In this document: positions 1-7,261 of the stretch, in pieces
Numbering within the stretch: position 1 is the stretch's first letter
Layout: every line of letters starts with the position of its first letter
NCBI GenBank assembly: GCA_038210135.1
Contig: JBBQWZ010000032.1
Location: forward strand, 1-64,000
Source of the DNA: JBBQWZ01 sp038210135
GTDB taxonomy: Bacteria > Acidobacteriota > Terriglobia > Bryobacterales > Bryobacteraceae
DNA: 64,000 bases
Direction: 5' to 3'
The notes under the pieces: model-generated
Database searches by the model: none
The model's input: only the letters and a program-made list of their open reading frames with translations
What the model was told of the DNA's origin: nothing
Program-made: the position numbers and the translations under genes

Positions 1-1
1 C

Positions 2-94
2 TTCGCCGCGCAACAATCCGACACCGAGGCCGCGCTCGAAATGCAACGCGCCAAGCGCCAGCTCCTGCACCGCATCGCCAAACTCAGCGCTTGA
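2..94 (+). CDS. C-terminal fragment of an unidentified protein (5' end outside window)
   Basis: The reading frame is open from the window edge to a TGA at 92-94 and encodes 30 residues. The fragment is helix-forming and charged, rich in Gln, Ala, Glu, Lys and Arg, and ends in HRIAKLSA. No domain can be assigned from so little sequence. It is called a gene tail because the frame is open to the edge and is followed by an obvious non-coding stretch. Confidence 0.5.
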   Translation, partial: FAAQQSDTEAALEMQRAKRQLLHRIAKLSA

Positions 95-646
95 TCGCTA
101 CCAAACGCCCGACCCCGGAGCGCTGTGGAAATGCCGGGCCGAGGACGTCCGTGGAAAACCGCCATCGCCAGCGATGGGCGCTCCGCGCCGGTTTCCCACC
201 GCCGCCCACCGCCCTTGGAAAACGCACCCGCGTTTCCCACATTCCCACAGCGCCTACGATTGCTTCTTTCCTCAAACAAAAAAGAAAGACTCCAGCCTCA
301 CCCACCCTCAACGCCCCGCTTCAGGCTCATCCTTCGATGAGAAAATGCTCCTGCATAGCGCCGAATCGGGTCATCCACCATCTTCCAAGGGGAAGGACCA
401 GAAGGAGCAGAAGGACGACGAAACCAGAAGGACAGCCAGAATCGAAGCATTTATTTTCGCCTCAAAGGGGACGGAGCGGCCCTGGCATGTTCGCAATTTT
501 TCACGCGAGCATTCGACTGTCTGGCGCCTTTTCGAAACTCCATTGCGTCCGGCGGCGCTGGAGGGTTGCTTCCAGTTCGCCACCGAACGACTCATTTTCG
601 ACGGAGTGCCCATCCCAGCATTTTAGAGCAGCGCTCCCAGAGCAAC
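95..646. other. Intergenic stretch with nested palindromes, no credible gene
   Basis: About 550 bp without a convincing gene. Long open frames exist here only because stop codons are rare in GC-rich DNA; their translations are Arg/Pro/Ser-rich without domain character. The left half (120-253) holds several inverted repeats, listed separately. Around 388-435 there is a purine-rich patch in which agaaggac-like words recur. The right part reaches the 3' end of the beta-propeller gene. Confidence 0.6.
120..253. repeat. Nested inverted-repeat element
   Basis: Outer arms GCGCTGTGGAAATG (120-133) and CATTCCCACAGCGC (240-253) match at 13 of 14 positions when paired. Inside are GTGGAAAACCG (151-161) with CGGTTTCCCAC (189-199), 10 of 11 paired; a perfect core CCATCGC/GCGATGG (162-168/171-177); and TGGAAAACGC (216-225) with GCGTTTCCCA (230-239), 9 of 10. 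The arms share a GGAAA/TTTCC theme, so this looks like an assembled palindromic repeat, possibly a decayed miniature element or a structured RNA. Function is unknown. Confidence 0.55.
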
Positions 647-1720
647 CTACTTCCCAATCATCAGAATCGTAAACGACCCCGGAACCGGAGCGCCCTGCGG
701 AGCCCGACCCCCACCCGCCGGAGCCGGAGGCGCCGGACCCCGTTCCTGGCTCATCACGAAAATCCGCTTCGTCTTGCTGTCGAACGTCAGCGTCCGCGCG
801 CCCATCATCGTATTGAGATTCTGCTCCACCTCAAAACTCGTCGCGCTCTTCTCCTTCACCACCGTCATCGTTCCGTTGCCATGCGTGCTGAACGCCTCCA
901 TCGTCGATAGATTGAACTCCGCCCCGTCGGACCCTCCCGCTAGAGGCAGGTTCGCCAAAATCTTCCCATCCTTCGCGCTCAGGATCACCATCATCGGCTG
1001 CGCCGGCTGCACCGGCGGATTGCCGGAATTCGCGCACGCCGCAAACAACACGTGATGCTTCCGGTCGAGCGCCAACCCATTACACCGCCCTCGATCGCCC
1101 AGCGGAAAATGCCCCACCGCTTTCATCGTCTTGACATCCACCGTCGTCACGCTGCCCTGCGCATCCTGCATCACCACGTACAGCATTCCCTTGCCGTCGC
1201 TCACCGCCTGCTCGGGAACGCCCCCCAGGTCGATCTTGCCCAGCACCGCGCCGTCCTTCGCGTTGATCACCGTCGCGTCCTTCGTCGGATGGCTGAATAC
1301 GTAGACCCGCCCATTGAAAGCGTCGAAGTAAATCCCATCCGGCTGCGCCGCGCCGACGTCGATCGTCTTGATCAGCTTCTGCGTCTTGGTATCGAACATC
1401 GACACCGGCTTGCTGCTCGTGAACCCATGCCCGGACTTCGGATCGACCGCCGTGCCGTTGCCGCCCACACCCGCGATTTCGCCAGCCGGCTCCAAAGTAT
1501 CCAGATTGAAAATCGTCAGCCGCGTCGGCACACCCGAAGCCGCCGAGCCTCTTCGCGGAATGTACAATCGCCGCCCCGCGACATCCGCGTAGATGTAATC
1601 CCAACCGCCTTCCCCACCCACGCGAGCCGTCTTCAAAACCTTGTACGGACCACCCGATTCGGCCGCACCCACCATCGTCAAACTCATCAACAACGCAACC
1701 GCCAGCCAAATTGATCTCAT
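647..1720 (-). CDS. Secreted YncE-like beta-propeller protein
   Basis: A 357-residue protein starting at the ATG at 1720 (MRSIWLAVALL), which opens a clear signal peptide ending near GAAES. An upstream in-frame start would place a non-hydrophobic extension before the signal peptide and was not used. The mature part is a run of short repeats of the YVTN/NHL beta-propeller type: blade strands such as RLYIPRRG, GTAVDPKSGHGF, GRVYVFSHP and HHVLFAACANSG, typical of periplasmic propellers that bind ligands or proteins. There is an Ala/Pro/Gly-rich stretch (GPAPPAPAGGGRAP) near the C terminus. No catalytic residues are evident. It is divergent from the two-component pair next to it, so it could be under its control; that is inference only. 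Confidence 0.8.
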   Translation of the reverse strand: MRSIWLAVALLMSLTMVGAAESGGPYKVLKTARVGGEGGWDYIYADVAGRRLYIPRRGSAASGVPTRLTIFNLDTLEPAGEIAGVGGNGTAVDPKSGHGFTSSKPVSMFDTKTQKLIKTIDVGAAQPDGIYFDAFNGRVYVFSHPTKDATVINAKDGAVLGKIDLGGVPEQAVSDGKGMLYVVMQDAQGSVTTVDVKTMKAVGHFPLGDRGRCNGLALDRKHHVLFAACANSGNPPVQPAQPMMVILSAKDGKILANLPLAGGSDGAEFNLSTMEAFSTHGNGTMTVVKEKSATSFEVEQNLNTMMGARTLTFDSKTKRIFVMSQERGPAPPAPAGGGRAPQGAPVPGSFTILMIGK

Positions 1721-1848
1721 AGGAATTTGTTCCGCAACGAGTATAGCCCGATCGCACAAGCGAGAGCGGTAGGAAGAGGCCACGGCACCCTCAGCCGATC
1801 CAACCAATCGCCGCGCTCCAGCCCTGAACGGCATGGTAATCTCGTGTC

Positions 1849-2541
1849 GTGCGGATTCTCGTTATTGACGACGACACCGAGCTCTGCGCGCTGCTCCGCG
1901 AATTCCTGGAGCGCGAGGGCCTCGTCGTCGATTTTGTGAACGACGGCAACGCCGGCTTGGCGCGCGCCCTTGAGGATAAGCATGACCTCATCGTCCTCGA
2001 CCTGATGCTGCCCGGCATCGATGGCTTCGGAATCCTGCGCAAGCTCCGTCAGCAATTCAAGACTCCCGTGATCATCCTGACCGCCCGTGGCCAGGAAGAA
2101 GACCGCATCGTCGGACTCGACCTCGGCGCCGACGACTACCTCGCGAAGCCCTTCAATCCGCGCGAACTCGCCGCCCGCATTCGCGCCATCCTCCGCCGCG
2201 TCGAACATCGCCCGCAAGCACCCGCGCGCTTCGAAGTGAACGGCGTCGTGGTCGATCCCGGAACCCGCGAAGTCTGGTGCGACGGCCGCGACATCGAACT
2301 CACCACGCTCGAATTCGACATCCTCGATATGCTGATGCGCTCCGCCGGCCGCGTCCTCTCGCGCGACGCCCTGATGGAGAGCATGTACAACCGCAAGGCG
2401 ACTCCCTTCGATCGCTCGATCGACATGCACGTCAGCCATCTGCGGAAAAAGCTCGAACATGGGCGGACCCTGATTAAGACCGTCCGCGGAATCGGCTACC
2501 AATTCTGCCTGACCGGCGAAGAGGAGCCTGTCGAGCGATGA
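1849..2541 (+). CDS. OmpR/PhoB-family response regulator
   Basis: A 230-residue two-component regulator starting at GTG 1849. The receiver domain (about 1-115) has the acidic pocket D7-D9, the phospho-acceptor Asp51 in VLDLMLPGIDGF, Thr78 and Lys100 (LAKPFNPREL). The C-terminal half is a winged-helix DNA-binding domain of the Trans_reg_C type (TLEFDILDML... RGIGYQF). It most resembles the CpxR/PhoB group. It overlaps the sensor kinase gene by ATGA, so the two are translationally coupled and almost certainly act as a pair. Target genes are not evident from the sequence. Confidence 0.93.
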   Translation: MRILVIDDDTELCALLREFLEREGLVVDFVNDGNAGLARALEDKHDLIVLDLMLPGIDGFGILRKLRQQFKTPVIILTARGQEEDRIVGLDLGADDYLAKPFNPRELAARIRAILRRVEHRPQAPARFEVNGVVVDPGTREVWCDGRDIELTTLEFDILDMLMRSAGRVLSRDALMESMYNRKATPFDRSIDMHVSHLRKKLEHGRTLIKTVRGIGYQFCLTGEEEPVER

Positions 2542-3890
2542 AGTCCCTGTTCGCAAAGATCCTCGTCTGGTTCATCGCGACCACCTTCGTCCTGTTATTC
2601 GGCAGCATCATCACCGCCGCGTTCAACTACAACTTGCCCGGCCAGCGCAAGATGCCGGTCACCATCCTTTTGAACTACCAGCTCGACGAGGCCCGCCACT
2701 CCTTTGAAACCGGCGGAGCCATCGAACTCGCCGGAACCCTGCAGCGGATTCAGACCGCCACCGAAACCGAAGCCGTCCTCACCGACGAGACCGGCCGCGA
2801 CCTCGCCACCGGACGCATCCGCAAAGATCTCGTTCAGGAAGGGGAGCGTCGTCAGCGGAGTCCGCTGGCGAAGCTCAACTCGAAGCTATACGCGCGCCAG
2901 TCGGCCGACGGCAAGTACTGGTTCTTCCTGGTCGGCGGACGCAGCTCGACTTTGCTCTGGTATTTACAGCCTGAAACGCTCTGGGTTTGGGGTCTGGTTG
3001 TCCTGCTCTGCTACGGACTCGCTCTCCATTTCACGAATCCCCTGCGCCGCCTGCAGCGCGCCGTCGATCGCTTCGGACGCGGCGAAACCGACGCCCGCGC
3101 CGACGCCAATCGCCGCGACGAGATCGGGCAACTCGCCCGAACATTCAACCAGATGGCGGACCGCATGGTCAGCCTCCGCCAATCGGAACGCCGCTTGCTC
3201 CTCGATCTCTCGCACGAACTCCGTTCGCCGCTGACGCGCATGAGCGTCGCCATCGAACTTGCCCGCGCCGACAGCACCGGCTCCAAGACCCTTGACCGTA
3301 TACAAAAGGAAGCCGATCGCCTGAACGCGCTGATCACCGAGCTTCTCGAAGTCACCCGCGCCGAGAGCGACCCGGCACATCGCCGCACCGAACCGGTCCG
3401 CCTCGACAATATGATTCGCGGCATCGCCGACGATTGCAAGATCGAAGCCAAGGCGCGCGACAGCGAAGTGTCGGTCGGCCCGCTCGAACCCGTAACCATC
3501 GATGGCGATCCGGAACTGCTCCACCGGGCCGTCGAAAACGTGCTGCGCAACGCCATCCGCTACGCCCCCGCCGACACCCAGATCGAAGTCGGAGTCCTGC
3601 GCCTCGGCTACGGCGTCCGCATCCGGATCCGCGATTACGGCCCCGGCGTTCCCGAGGAAGCCCTGCCCCATCTCTTTGATCCGTTCTATCGTGTGGACGC
3701 CGATCGCAACCGGTCGAGCGGCGGAGTCGGCCTCGGCCTCTCCATCGCCCGCCGCGCCATCGAACTTCATCGCGGCACCCTCCGTGCACGCAACGCCATG
3801 CCGGGCCTCGAGGTCGAATTGGATCTCCCGGCCGGCCGCCCGGTCGCCAGTACGCCGTCGCCGCAAAGCCCGGTACTGCTCGAGACCTAG
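2538..3890 (+). CDS. Membrane sensor histidine kinase (CpxA-like)
   Basis: A 450-residue kinase partner of the preceding regulator (4 bp overlap). An N-terminal membrane helix (about 8-30) and a second (about 146-163) bracket a roughly 115-residue extracytoplasmic sensor region. A HAMP linker follows (NPLRRLQRAVDRFGRGE). The HisKA domain carries His226 in LSHELRSPLTRM. The HATPase_c domain shows N box NVLRNAIRYAP, DYGPGVP, and G boxes FYRVDADRNRSSGG and VGLGLSIARR. The layout matches envelope-stress sensors such as CpxA, but the periplasmic domain gives no ligand. Confidence 0.93.
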   Translation: MKSLFAKILVWFIATTFVLLFGSIITAAFNYNLPGQRKMPVTILLNYQLDEARHSFETGGAIELAGTLQRIQTATETEAVLTDETGRDLATGRIRKDLVQEGERRQRSPLAKLNSKLYARQSADGKYWFFLVGGRSSTLLWYLQPETLWVWGLVVLLCYGLALHFTNPLRRLQRAVDRFGRGETDARADANRRDEIGQLARTFNQMADRMVSLRQSERRLLLDLSHELRSPLTRMSVAIELARADSTGSKTLDRIQKEADRLNALITELLEVTRAESDPAHRRTEPVRLDNMIRGIADDCKIEAKARDSEVSVGPLEPVTIDGDPELLHRAVENVLRNAIRYAPADTQIEVGVLRLGYGVRIRIRDYGPGVPEEALPHLFDPFYRVDADRNRSSGGVGLGLSIARRAIELHRGTLRARNAMPGLEVELDLPAGRPVASTPSPQSPVLLET

Positions 3891-3958
3891 GGTTCAATTT
3901 AGGGCGTTCGCCGCAAATTGACTATTGTCGGCAGCCAAGTTGTCCGATGATACTTCTT

Positions 3959-4108
3959 ATGAAAGCCACGGCCGTTCAATCAACGTATGACATCCCACGC
4001 TCGACGGAACTGGAACAGATGCAGTTCCGCGTCAGCCTCCTGCGCCTGACCGGCCAAACCACCGAGTCACTGGAAGAGATTCTGACCTCTCTCCAGCCCG
4101 CGCCCTAA
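3959..4108 (+). CDS. Small hypothetical protein (49 aa)
   Basis: A short frame starting at ATG 3959 (MKATAVQSTYDIPRS); an alternative ATG lies 12 bp upstream at 3947. The product is soluble and mostly helical (ELEQMQFRVSLLRLTGQ, then TESLEEILTSLQPAP). It has no signal peptide, membrane helix or recognisable motif. It follows the kinase by about 70 bp and is the last open frame before a repeat-filled gap. The coding call rests on an amphipathic, protein-like composition only. Confidence 0.45.
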   Translation: MKATAVQSTYDIPRSTELEQMQFRVSLLRLTGQTTESLEEILTSLQPAP

Positions 4109-4115
4109 GATTTCA

Positions 4116-4200
4116 AAACGAAGCCAATCGCCGACCAAGCCTTACCAATCTCGCAATTAACTCATTTATAAACAGCAACATACAAAGATTGGCTTCGTTT
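4116..4200. repeat. Intergenic inverted-repeat element with 14-bp perfect arms
   Basis: Perfect inverted arms AAACGAAGCCAATC (4116-4129) and GATTGGCTTCGTTT (4187-4200) enclose 57 bp that is much more AT-rich than the surroundings. The left arm starts 7 bp after the stop of the small ORF. From memory, related sequences recur as intergenic repeats in Solibacter-type genomes; this was not checked. The shape fits a miniature non-autonomous element or a transcribed stem-loop. Confidence 0.6.
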
Positions 4201-4234
4201 CGCAGGCTTCTTGACCCGCAGCTAAACCCGCCTT

Positions 4235-4421
4235 GAACCGCGACCGTGAGGGAGCGGACCCACCCCAGAACCGAACCGCGACCGTGAGGGAGCGGACCCA
4301 CCCCAGCACCGAACCGCGACCGTGAGGGAGCGGACCCACCCCAGCACCGAACCGCGACCGTAAGGGAGCGGACCCACCCCAGCACCGAACCGCGACCGTA
4401 AGGGAGCGGACCCAGCCCCGG
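4235..4421. repeat. Tandem 38-bp repeat, five copies
   Basis: Five head-to-tail copies begin at 4235, 4273, 4311, 4349 and 4387; the last is shortened and diverges at its end. Each unit begins GAACCGCGACCGTRAGGGAG and continues CGGACCCACCCCAGCACC. Copies differ at a few bases (TGA or TAA inside the unit; AGAACC or AGCACC at the end). A weak CCGC/GCGG stem can form in each. There are no unique spacers, so it is not a CRISPR array. Together with the element at 4116-4200 it fills the 374-bp gap between genes. Confidence 0.85.
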
Positions 4422-4482
4422 CTTACCACCTCAGAACACCCCGATGAAGCCGCGCCCGATTTCTGCCGATAGATAAAGGTAG

Positions 4483-5241
4483 ATGAGTTCCCACGGCGGC
4501 GGTCACAAGTTCCAAGATCACTACGCGATCCTCGAGATCGACGCCAACGCCGATCAGACCACCGTCCTCGCGGCCTACAGCCAGCAGGTCGCCAAGTATC
4601 ACCCCACTCGTGGAACCAGCCCGGACGAGGAGAAGTACAAGGCCATTTCGACTGCCAACGAAATCCTGTCCGATCCGTCCTCCCGATCCGCCTTCGACCA
4701 GCTTCGTGGAAACCCCCAGCAGGAAGGTCCCCATCGTTTCAGCGGACAAGCCTTCTTCGAAATGGTCGCGACTGAACCTACCCGGCGCCTCGCGATTCTT
4801 TGTCTCTTATATGACCGCGCCCGGCAGAAGCCCGGCCGCCCGGGTCTATCCTTCCGCCAGACCGAAGCCATCTTGAATATGAGCGGCGACGACATGCGCT
4901 TCGCCTTGGTTTATCTCAAGCAACGCGGACTCGCCATCGCCGACGACAAAAGCAACCTGCTGGTGACCGTGGACGGTATGGATTTCGTCGAGAAAGCCAA
5001 CATCGACATCCCCGCCATCCTCTCCGTTCTCGCCGACAAGGAAGCGCCCCCGGATGAGCCGGAGCCCGTCAAGGCCGCGACCGAGCAACCCACCCCAACA
5101 CTCGCGCCTCGCGAGTCCTACGTTGAGCGGACCATCCGGCCAGCCGAACCGGCAGCGCACGAGCCCACACAGTCCGAGAATCTGGCCGCGCGCATCCGAT
5201 CCCGCATGGCGATACCGCGTCCGCCTGTTGCCGCGAGTTGA
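4483..5241 (+). CDS. J-domain-like protein lacking the HPD motif, with C-terminal winged-helix-like region
   Basis: A 252-residue protein. Residues about 11-75 follow the DnaJ J-domain pattern (DHYAILEIDANADQTTV, then KYKAISTANEILSDPSSR), but the loop reads HPT at 40-42 instead of HPD, the triad required to stimulate DnaK ATPase. A middle segment (about 100-170, RLAILCLLYDRAR to VTVDGMDFVEKA) looks like a winged-helix fold. The C-terminal 70 residues are Pro/Glu/Ala-rich and probably disordered. It is therefore unlikely to be a classical co-chaperone and may be an adaptor or regulator. No conserved operon partner is adjacent. Confidence 0.75.
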   Translation: MSSHGGGHKFQDHYAILEIDANADQTTVLAAYSQQVAKYHPTRGTSPDEEKYKAISTANEILSDPSSRSAFDQLRGNPQQEGPHRFSGQAFFEMVATEPTRRLAILCLLYDRARQKPGRPGLSFRQTEAILNMSGDDMRFALVYLKQRGLAIADDKSNLLVTVDGMDFVEKANIDIPAILSVLADKEAPPDEPEPVKAATEQPTPTLAPRESYVERTIRPAEPAAHEPTQSENLAARIRSRMAIPRPPVAAS

Positions 5242-5280
5242 CCGCTCGCCAAAAGAATCTCGAAAGGGGTCAATTTCCAA

Positions 5281-5308
5281 TTGTCTGGCATCGAAAACAA
5301 TGTATGCT
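5281..5308 (+). promoter_or_regulatory. Candidate sigma70-type promoter of the H1-like gene
   Basis: TTGTCT (5281-5286) and TATGCT (5303-5308) are separated by 16 bp. Transcription would begin near 5315, leaving a leader of about 40 nt with GAGGAG at 5339-5344 before the ATG at 5357. This supports the 5357 start over ATG codons at 5300 and 5309, which lie at or before the predicted start of transcription. Confidence 0.45.
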
Positions 5309-5356
5309 ATGGGTGATTCGGCCTCGACCGGCCATCACGAGGAGCCCAACATCCAA

Positions 5357-6034
5357 ATGTCAGATCGTTACATATTCGCGAAAAAAGAAGACGACGAGCT
5401 GGACGATTTTGAAGACACCGCGCACATCGATATGGACGCGGAACTTGGCGACTACGATGAAGTCGATGGCGTCGACGAGGATGACGACGACGAGGTAGAG
5501 ACGCCCGCCCCCGTTCGCGCCATTCCGGTAGTCCATCACTCCGAACCGGCACCGCCGCCTGCTCACGAAGCGGCGGAACCGGCGCCGGTACCTGTCATGG
5601 TGCACGAAGAACCAGCAACTCCGACTCCTGCACCAGCGAAAAAGCCAGCGACCAAAGCTGTAGTTCCGGCGAAGAAAGCAGCTACAGTAAAAAAGGCCGC
5701 TCCGAAGCCCGCGGCGAAGAAAGCTCCGGCCCCTTCTGCGAAGAAGAAGGTCGCGCCGCCGGCTAAGAAGGCCGCCAAGAAAATTCCAAGTCGGGTGCCC
5801 GCAAAAAAGGCGGCGCCTAAGAAAGCAGCGAAGACAGCAATGAAGAAGATGGCCCCTAAGAAGGCAGCAAAGAAAGCCCCCGCCAAGGTTGCCGCAAAGA
5901 CGGCCGCCAAAAAGGCTCCGGCTAAGAAGATGGCGAAGACGGTAGCCAAGAAAGCGCCGGCGAAAAAGGCCCCCGCCAAGAAGGCTCCGGCAAAGAAAGC
6001 CGTAAAGAAAGCAGTCAAGAAGGGGAAGAAATAG
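5357..6034 (+). CDS. Histone H1-like Lys/Ala/Pro-rich protein with acidic N-terminus
   Basis: A protein of 225 residues from the ATG at 5357 (MSDRYIFAKKEDDELDD). The first 50 residues are strongly acidic (DDDDEVE), then comes a Pro-rich linker with His-Glu motifs, then about 130 residues of PAKKA/KKAAK repeats ending in KKGKK. This resembles bacterial histone H1-like, lysine-rich nucleoid proteins, which bind DNA or RNA through the basic tail. The acidic head is less usual and could mask the tail or bind a partner. The start is uncertain: in-frame ATG codons at 5300 and 5309 would add up to 19 residues. A strong terminator follows. Confidence 0.8.
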   Translation: MSDRYIFAKKEDDELDDFEDTAHIDMDAELGDYDEVDGVDEDDDDEVETPAPVRAIPVVHHSEPAPPPAHEAAEPAPVPVMVHEEPATPTPAPAKKPATKAVVPAKKAATVKKAAPKPAAKKAPAPSAKKKVAPPAKKAAKKIPSRVPAKKAAPKKAAKTAMKKMAPKKAAKKAPAKVAAKTAAKKAPAKKMAKTVAKKAPAKKAPAKKAPAKKAVKKAVKKGKK

Positions 6035-6065
6035 ACCCAAGCGGTCATTTCCATGGAAACGAAAA

Positions 6066-6092
6066 GGGCGGCCCCAGCGGGCCGCCCTTTTT
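6066..6092. terminator. Intrinsic terminator, probably bidirectional
   Basis: Perfect 9-bp stem GGGCGGCCC/GGGCCGCCC (6066-6074/6079-6087) with a CAGC loop, preceded by AAAA and followed by TTTTT. It lies between the convergent H1-like gene and the small gene at 6121-6342, so it can serve both. Confidence 0.9.
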
Positions 6093-6120
6093 CATGTGCT
6101 TCAGCGGAAATCGGGCAAGC

Positions 6121-6342
6121 TTACTTGTTCACCACGGTGCGGCACTTTTCGAACAACTCCATCAGCGCCGCCGCCTGCTCTTCCGGGGTCCGCGCCGAGC
6201 TCTTCCCGCCGAACCCGGCAGCCGCCGCTGCGCCCTTTCCGTAGCCGGTCGTCACGGCGATGAACTTCATCATCTCGAGCGCCACTTCGTTCGGACTGCC
6301 GCCCTTCAACTCCGGCGCATTCTTGTTGTTGTCTTCAGCCAT
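6121..6342 (-). CDS. Small conserved-looking hypothetical protein (73 aa)
   Basis: A 73-residue protein beginning MAEDNNKNAPEL. It has an amphipathic helix (NEVALEMMKFIAVTTGYG), a Gly/Ala-rich hinge (KGAAAAAGFGGK) and a second helix (PEEQAAALMELFEKCRTVV) containing its only Cys. No signal peptide or known domain was recognised. It is divergent from the HipA-family kinase gene, with about 88 bp between the starts, which could hold shared control elements. Codon composition and the adjacent terminator support a real gene. Confidence 0.6.
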   Translation of the reverse strand: MAEDNNKNAPELKGGSPNEVALEMMKFIAVTTGYGKGAAAAAGFGGKSSARTPEEQAAALMELFEKCRTVVNK

Positions 6343-6430
6343 TCGGTGTCATCCTCAATCTGCAATAATTCCAGGTACGCTCGATTGCCGCACGTGACTG
6401 CAATTCGCGCTAGTCGATTATCCCATCCGG

Positions 6431-7261
6431 ATGCCTGTCGAGGCACGCAGATTCTTACGCAAAATGCGCGGAGGCGCGCAAGCCCACCTCATCGAAGCCG
6501 ATGACGGGCACTTCTACGTCGTAAAATTCTCGAACAATCCCCAGCACCGCCGCATCCTCGTCAACGAGTGGATCGCTTCCATCTTGCTCGACTATCTGCA
6601 GATCGCCGCGCCGCCTTGCGCCATCGTCCGGCTCGCGCCGGAATTCCTCGAAGCGAATCCCGACGTCTATCTTTCGCTCGGCAGCAAACGAGTCGCGGTC
6701 GCCGATGGATGGCACTTTGGCTCGCGCTTCCCCGGCCATCCGGAGCGCCAGGCTGTCTACGATTTCCTGCCCGACGCGCTACTCGGCAAAGTCGAAAACC
6801 TCTCCGACTTTCTGGGCATCCTTGCCTTTGACAAGTGGACCGGCAACGCCGACTCGCGGCAGTCAATCTTCTTTCGCGCGCGATTGAAAGAGTACATGCC
6901 CGCCGTCGCCCAGCCCCTGCGCGTTGGCTACGTCGCGCTGATGATGGATCACGGCTTCGTCTTCAATGGACCCCATTGGGATTTCGTCGATTCCCCGATC
7001 CAGGGCCTCTACTTCCGCCAGGTCGTCTACAGCGCCATTCGTTCCATCGCCGATTTCGAACCGTGGATCGAACGCATCCGCAATTTTCCGGAAGAGGTAA
7101 TGGACGACGCTATGAAACAGATTCCGCCGGCATGGCTCGAGAGTGGCGCGGACGACGTCGAAAAGCTATTCGTTCAGTTGCTACGCAGGCGGACACGAGT
7201 CGCCGACTTGATCGAAAAGTGCCGAAGCGGCCGCATCAATCCGTTTCCAAATTGGCCATGA
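6431..7261 (+). CDS. HipA-family kinase-like protein, stand-alone
   Basis: A 276-residue protein resembling the HipA-like kinase family (HipA_2 type), which is shorter than true HipA. Features are a glycine-rich N-terminal segment (MRGGAQAHLIEADDG), a lysine strand (YVVKFSNN), the catalytic-loop-like FDKWTGNADSRQ and MMDHGFVFN with a metal-binding-type Asp. Classical HipA phosphorylates glutamyl-tRNA synthetase; the substrate of this branch is not known. No HipB-like antitoxin is adjacent, so toxin activity is not implied. Its 3' end overlaps thiO by 26 bp in convergent orientation. Confidence 0.72.
   Translation: MPVEARRFLRKMRGGAQAHLIEADDGHFYVVKFSNNPQHRRILVNEWIASILLDYLQIAAPPCAIVRLAPEFLEANPDVYLSLGSKRVAVADGWHFGSRFPGHPERQAVYDFLPDALLGKVENLSDFLGILAFDKWTGNADSRQSIFFRARLKEYMPAVAQPLRVGYVALMMDHGFVFNGPHWDFVDSPIQGLYFRQVVYSAIRSIADFEPWIERIRNFPEEVMDDAMKQIPPAWLESGADDVEKLFVQLLRRRTRVADLIEKCRSGRINPFPNWP

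Noticed and set aside
91..672. Long plus-strand open frame of 193 codons
   Set aside because: Arg/Pro/Ser-rich translation, no domain or plausible start context, overlaps palindromic repeats and the end of the beta-propeller gene.
4235..4421. Possible CRISPR array
   Set aside because: Units are directly adjacent with no unique spacers and there are no cas genes.
4113..4429. Minus-strand frames across the repeat locus with repeated GGSAPSRSRF-like peptides
   Set aside because: They are translations of the 38-bp tandem repeat and the palindromic element, not genes.
5360..6054. Minus-strand hydrophobic, Phe/Leu/Ala-rich frames opposite the H1-like gene
   Set aside because: Antisense of a Lys/Ala codon pattern; the low-complexity hydrophobic translation is an artefact.
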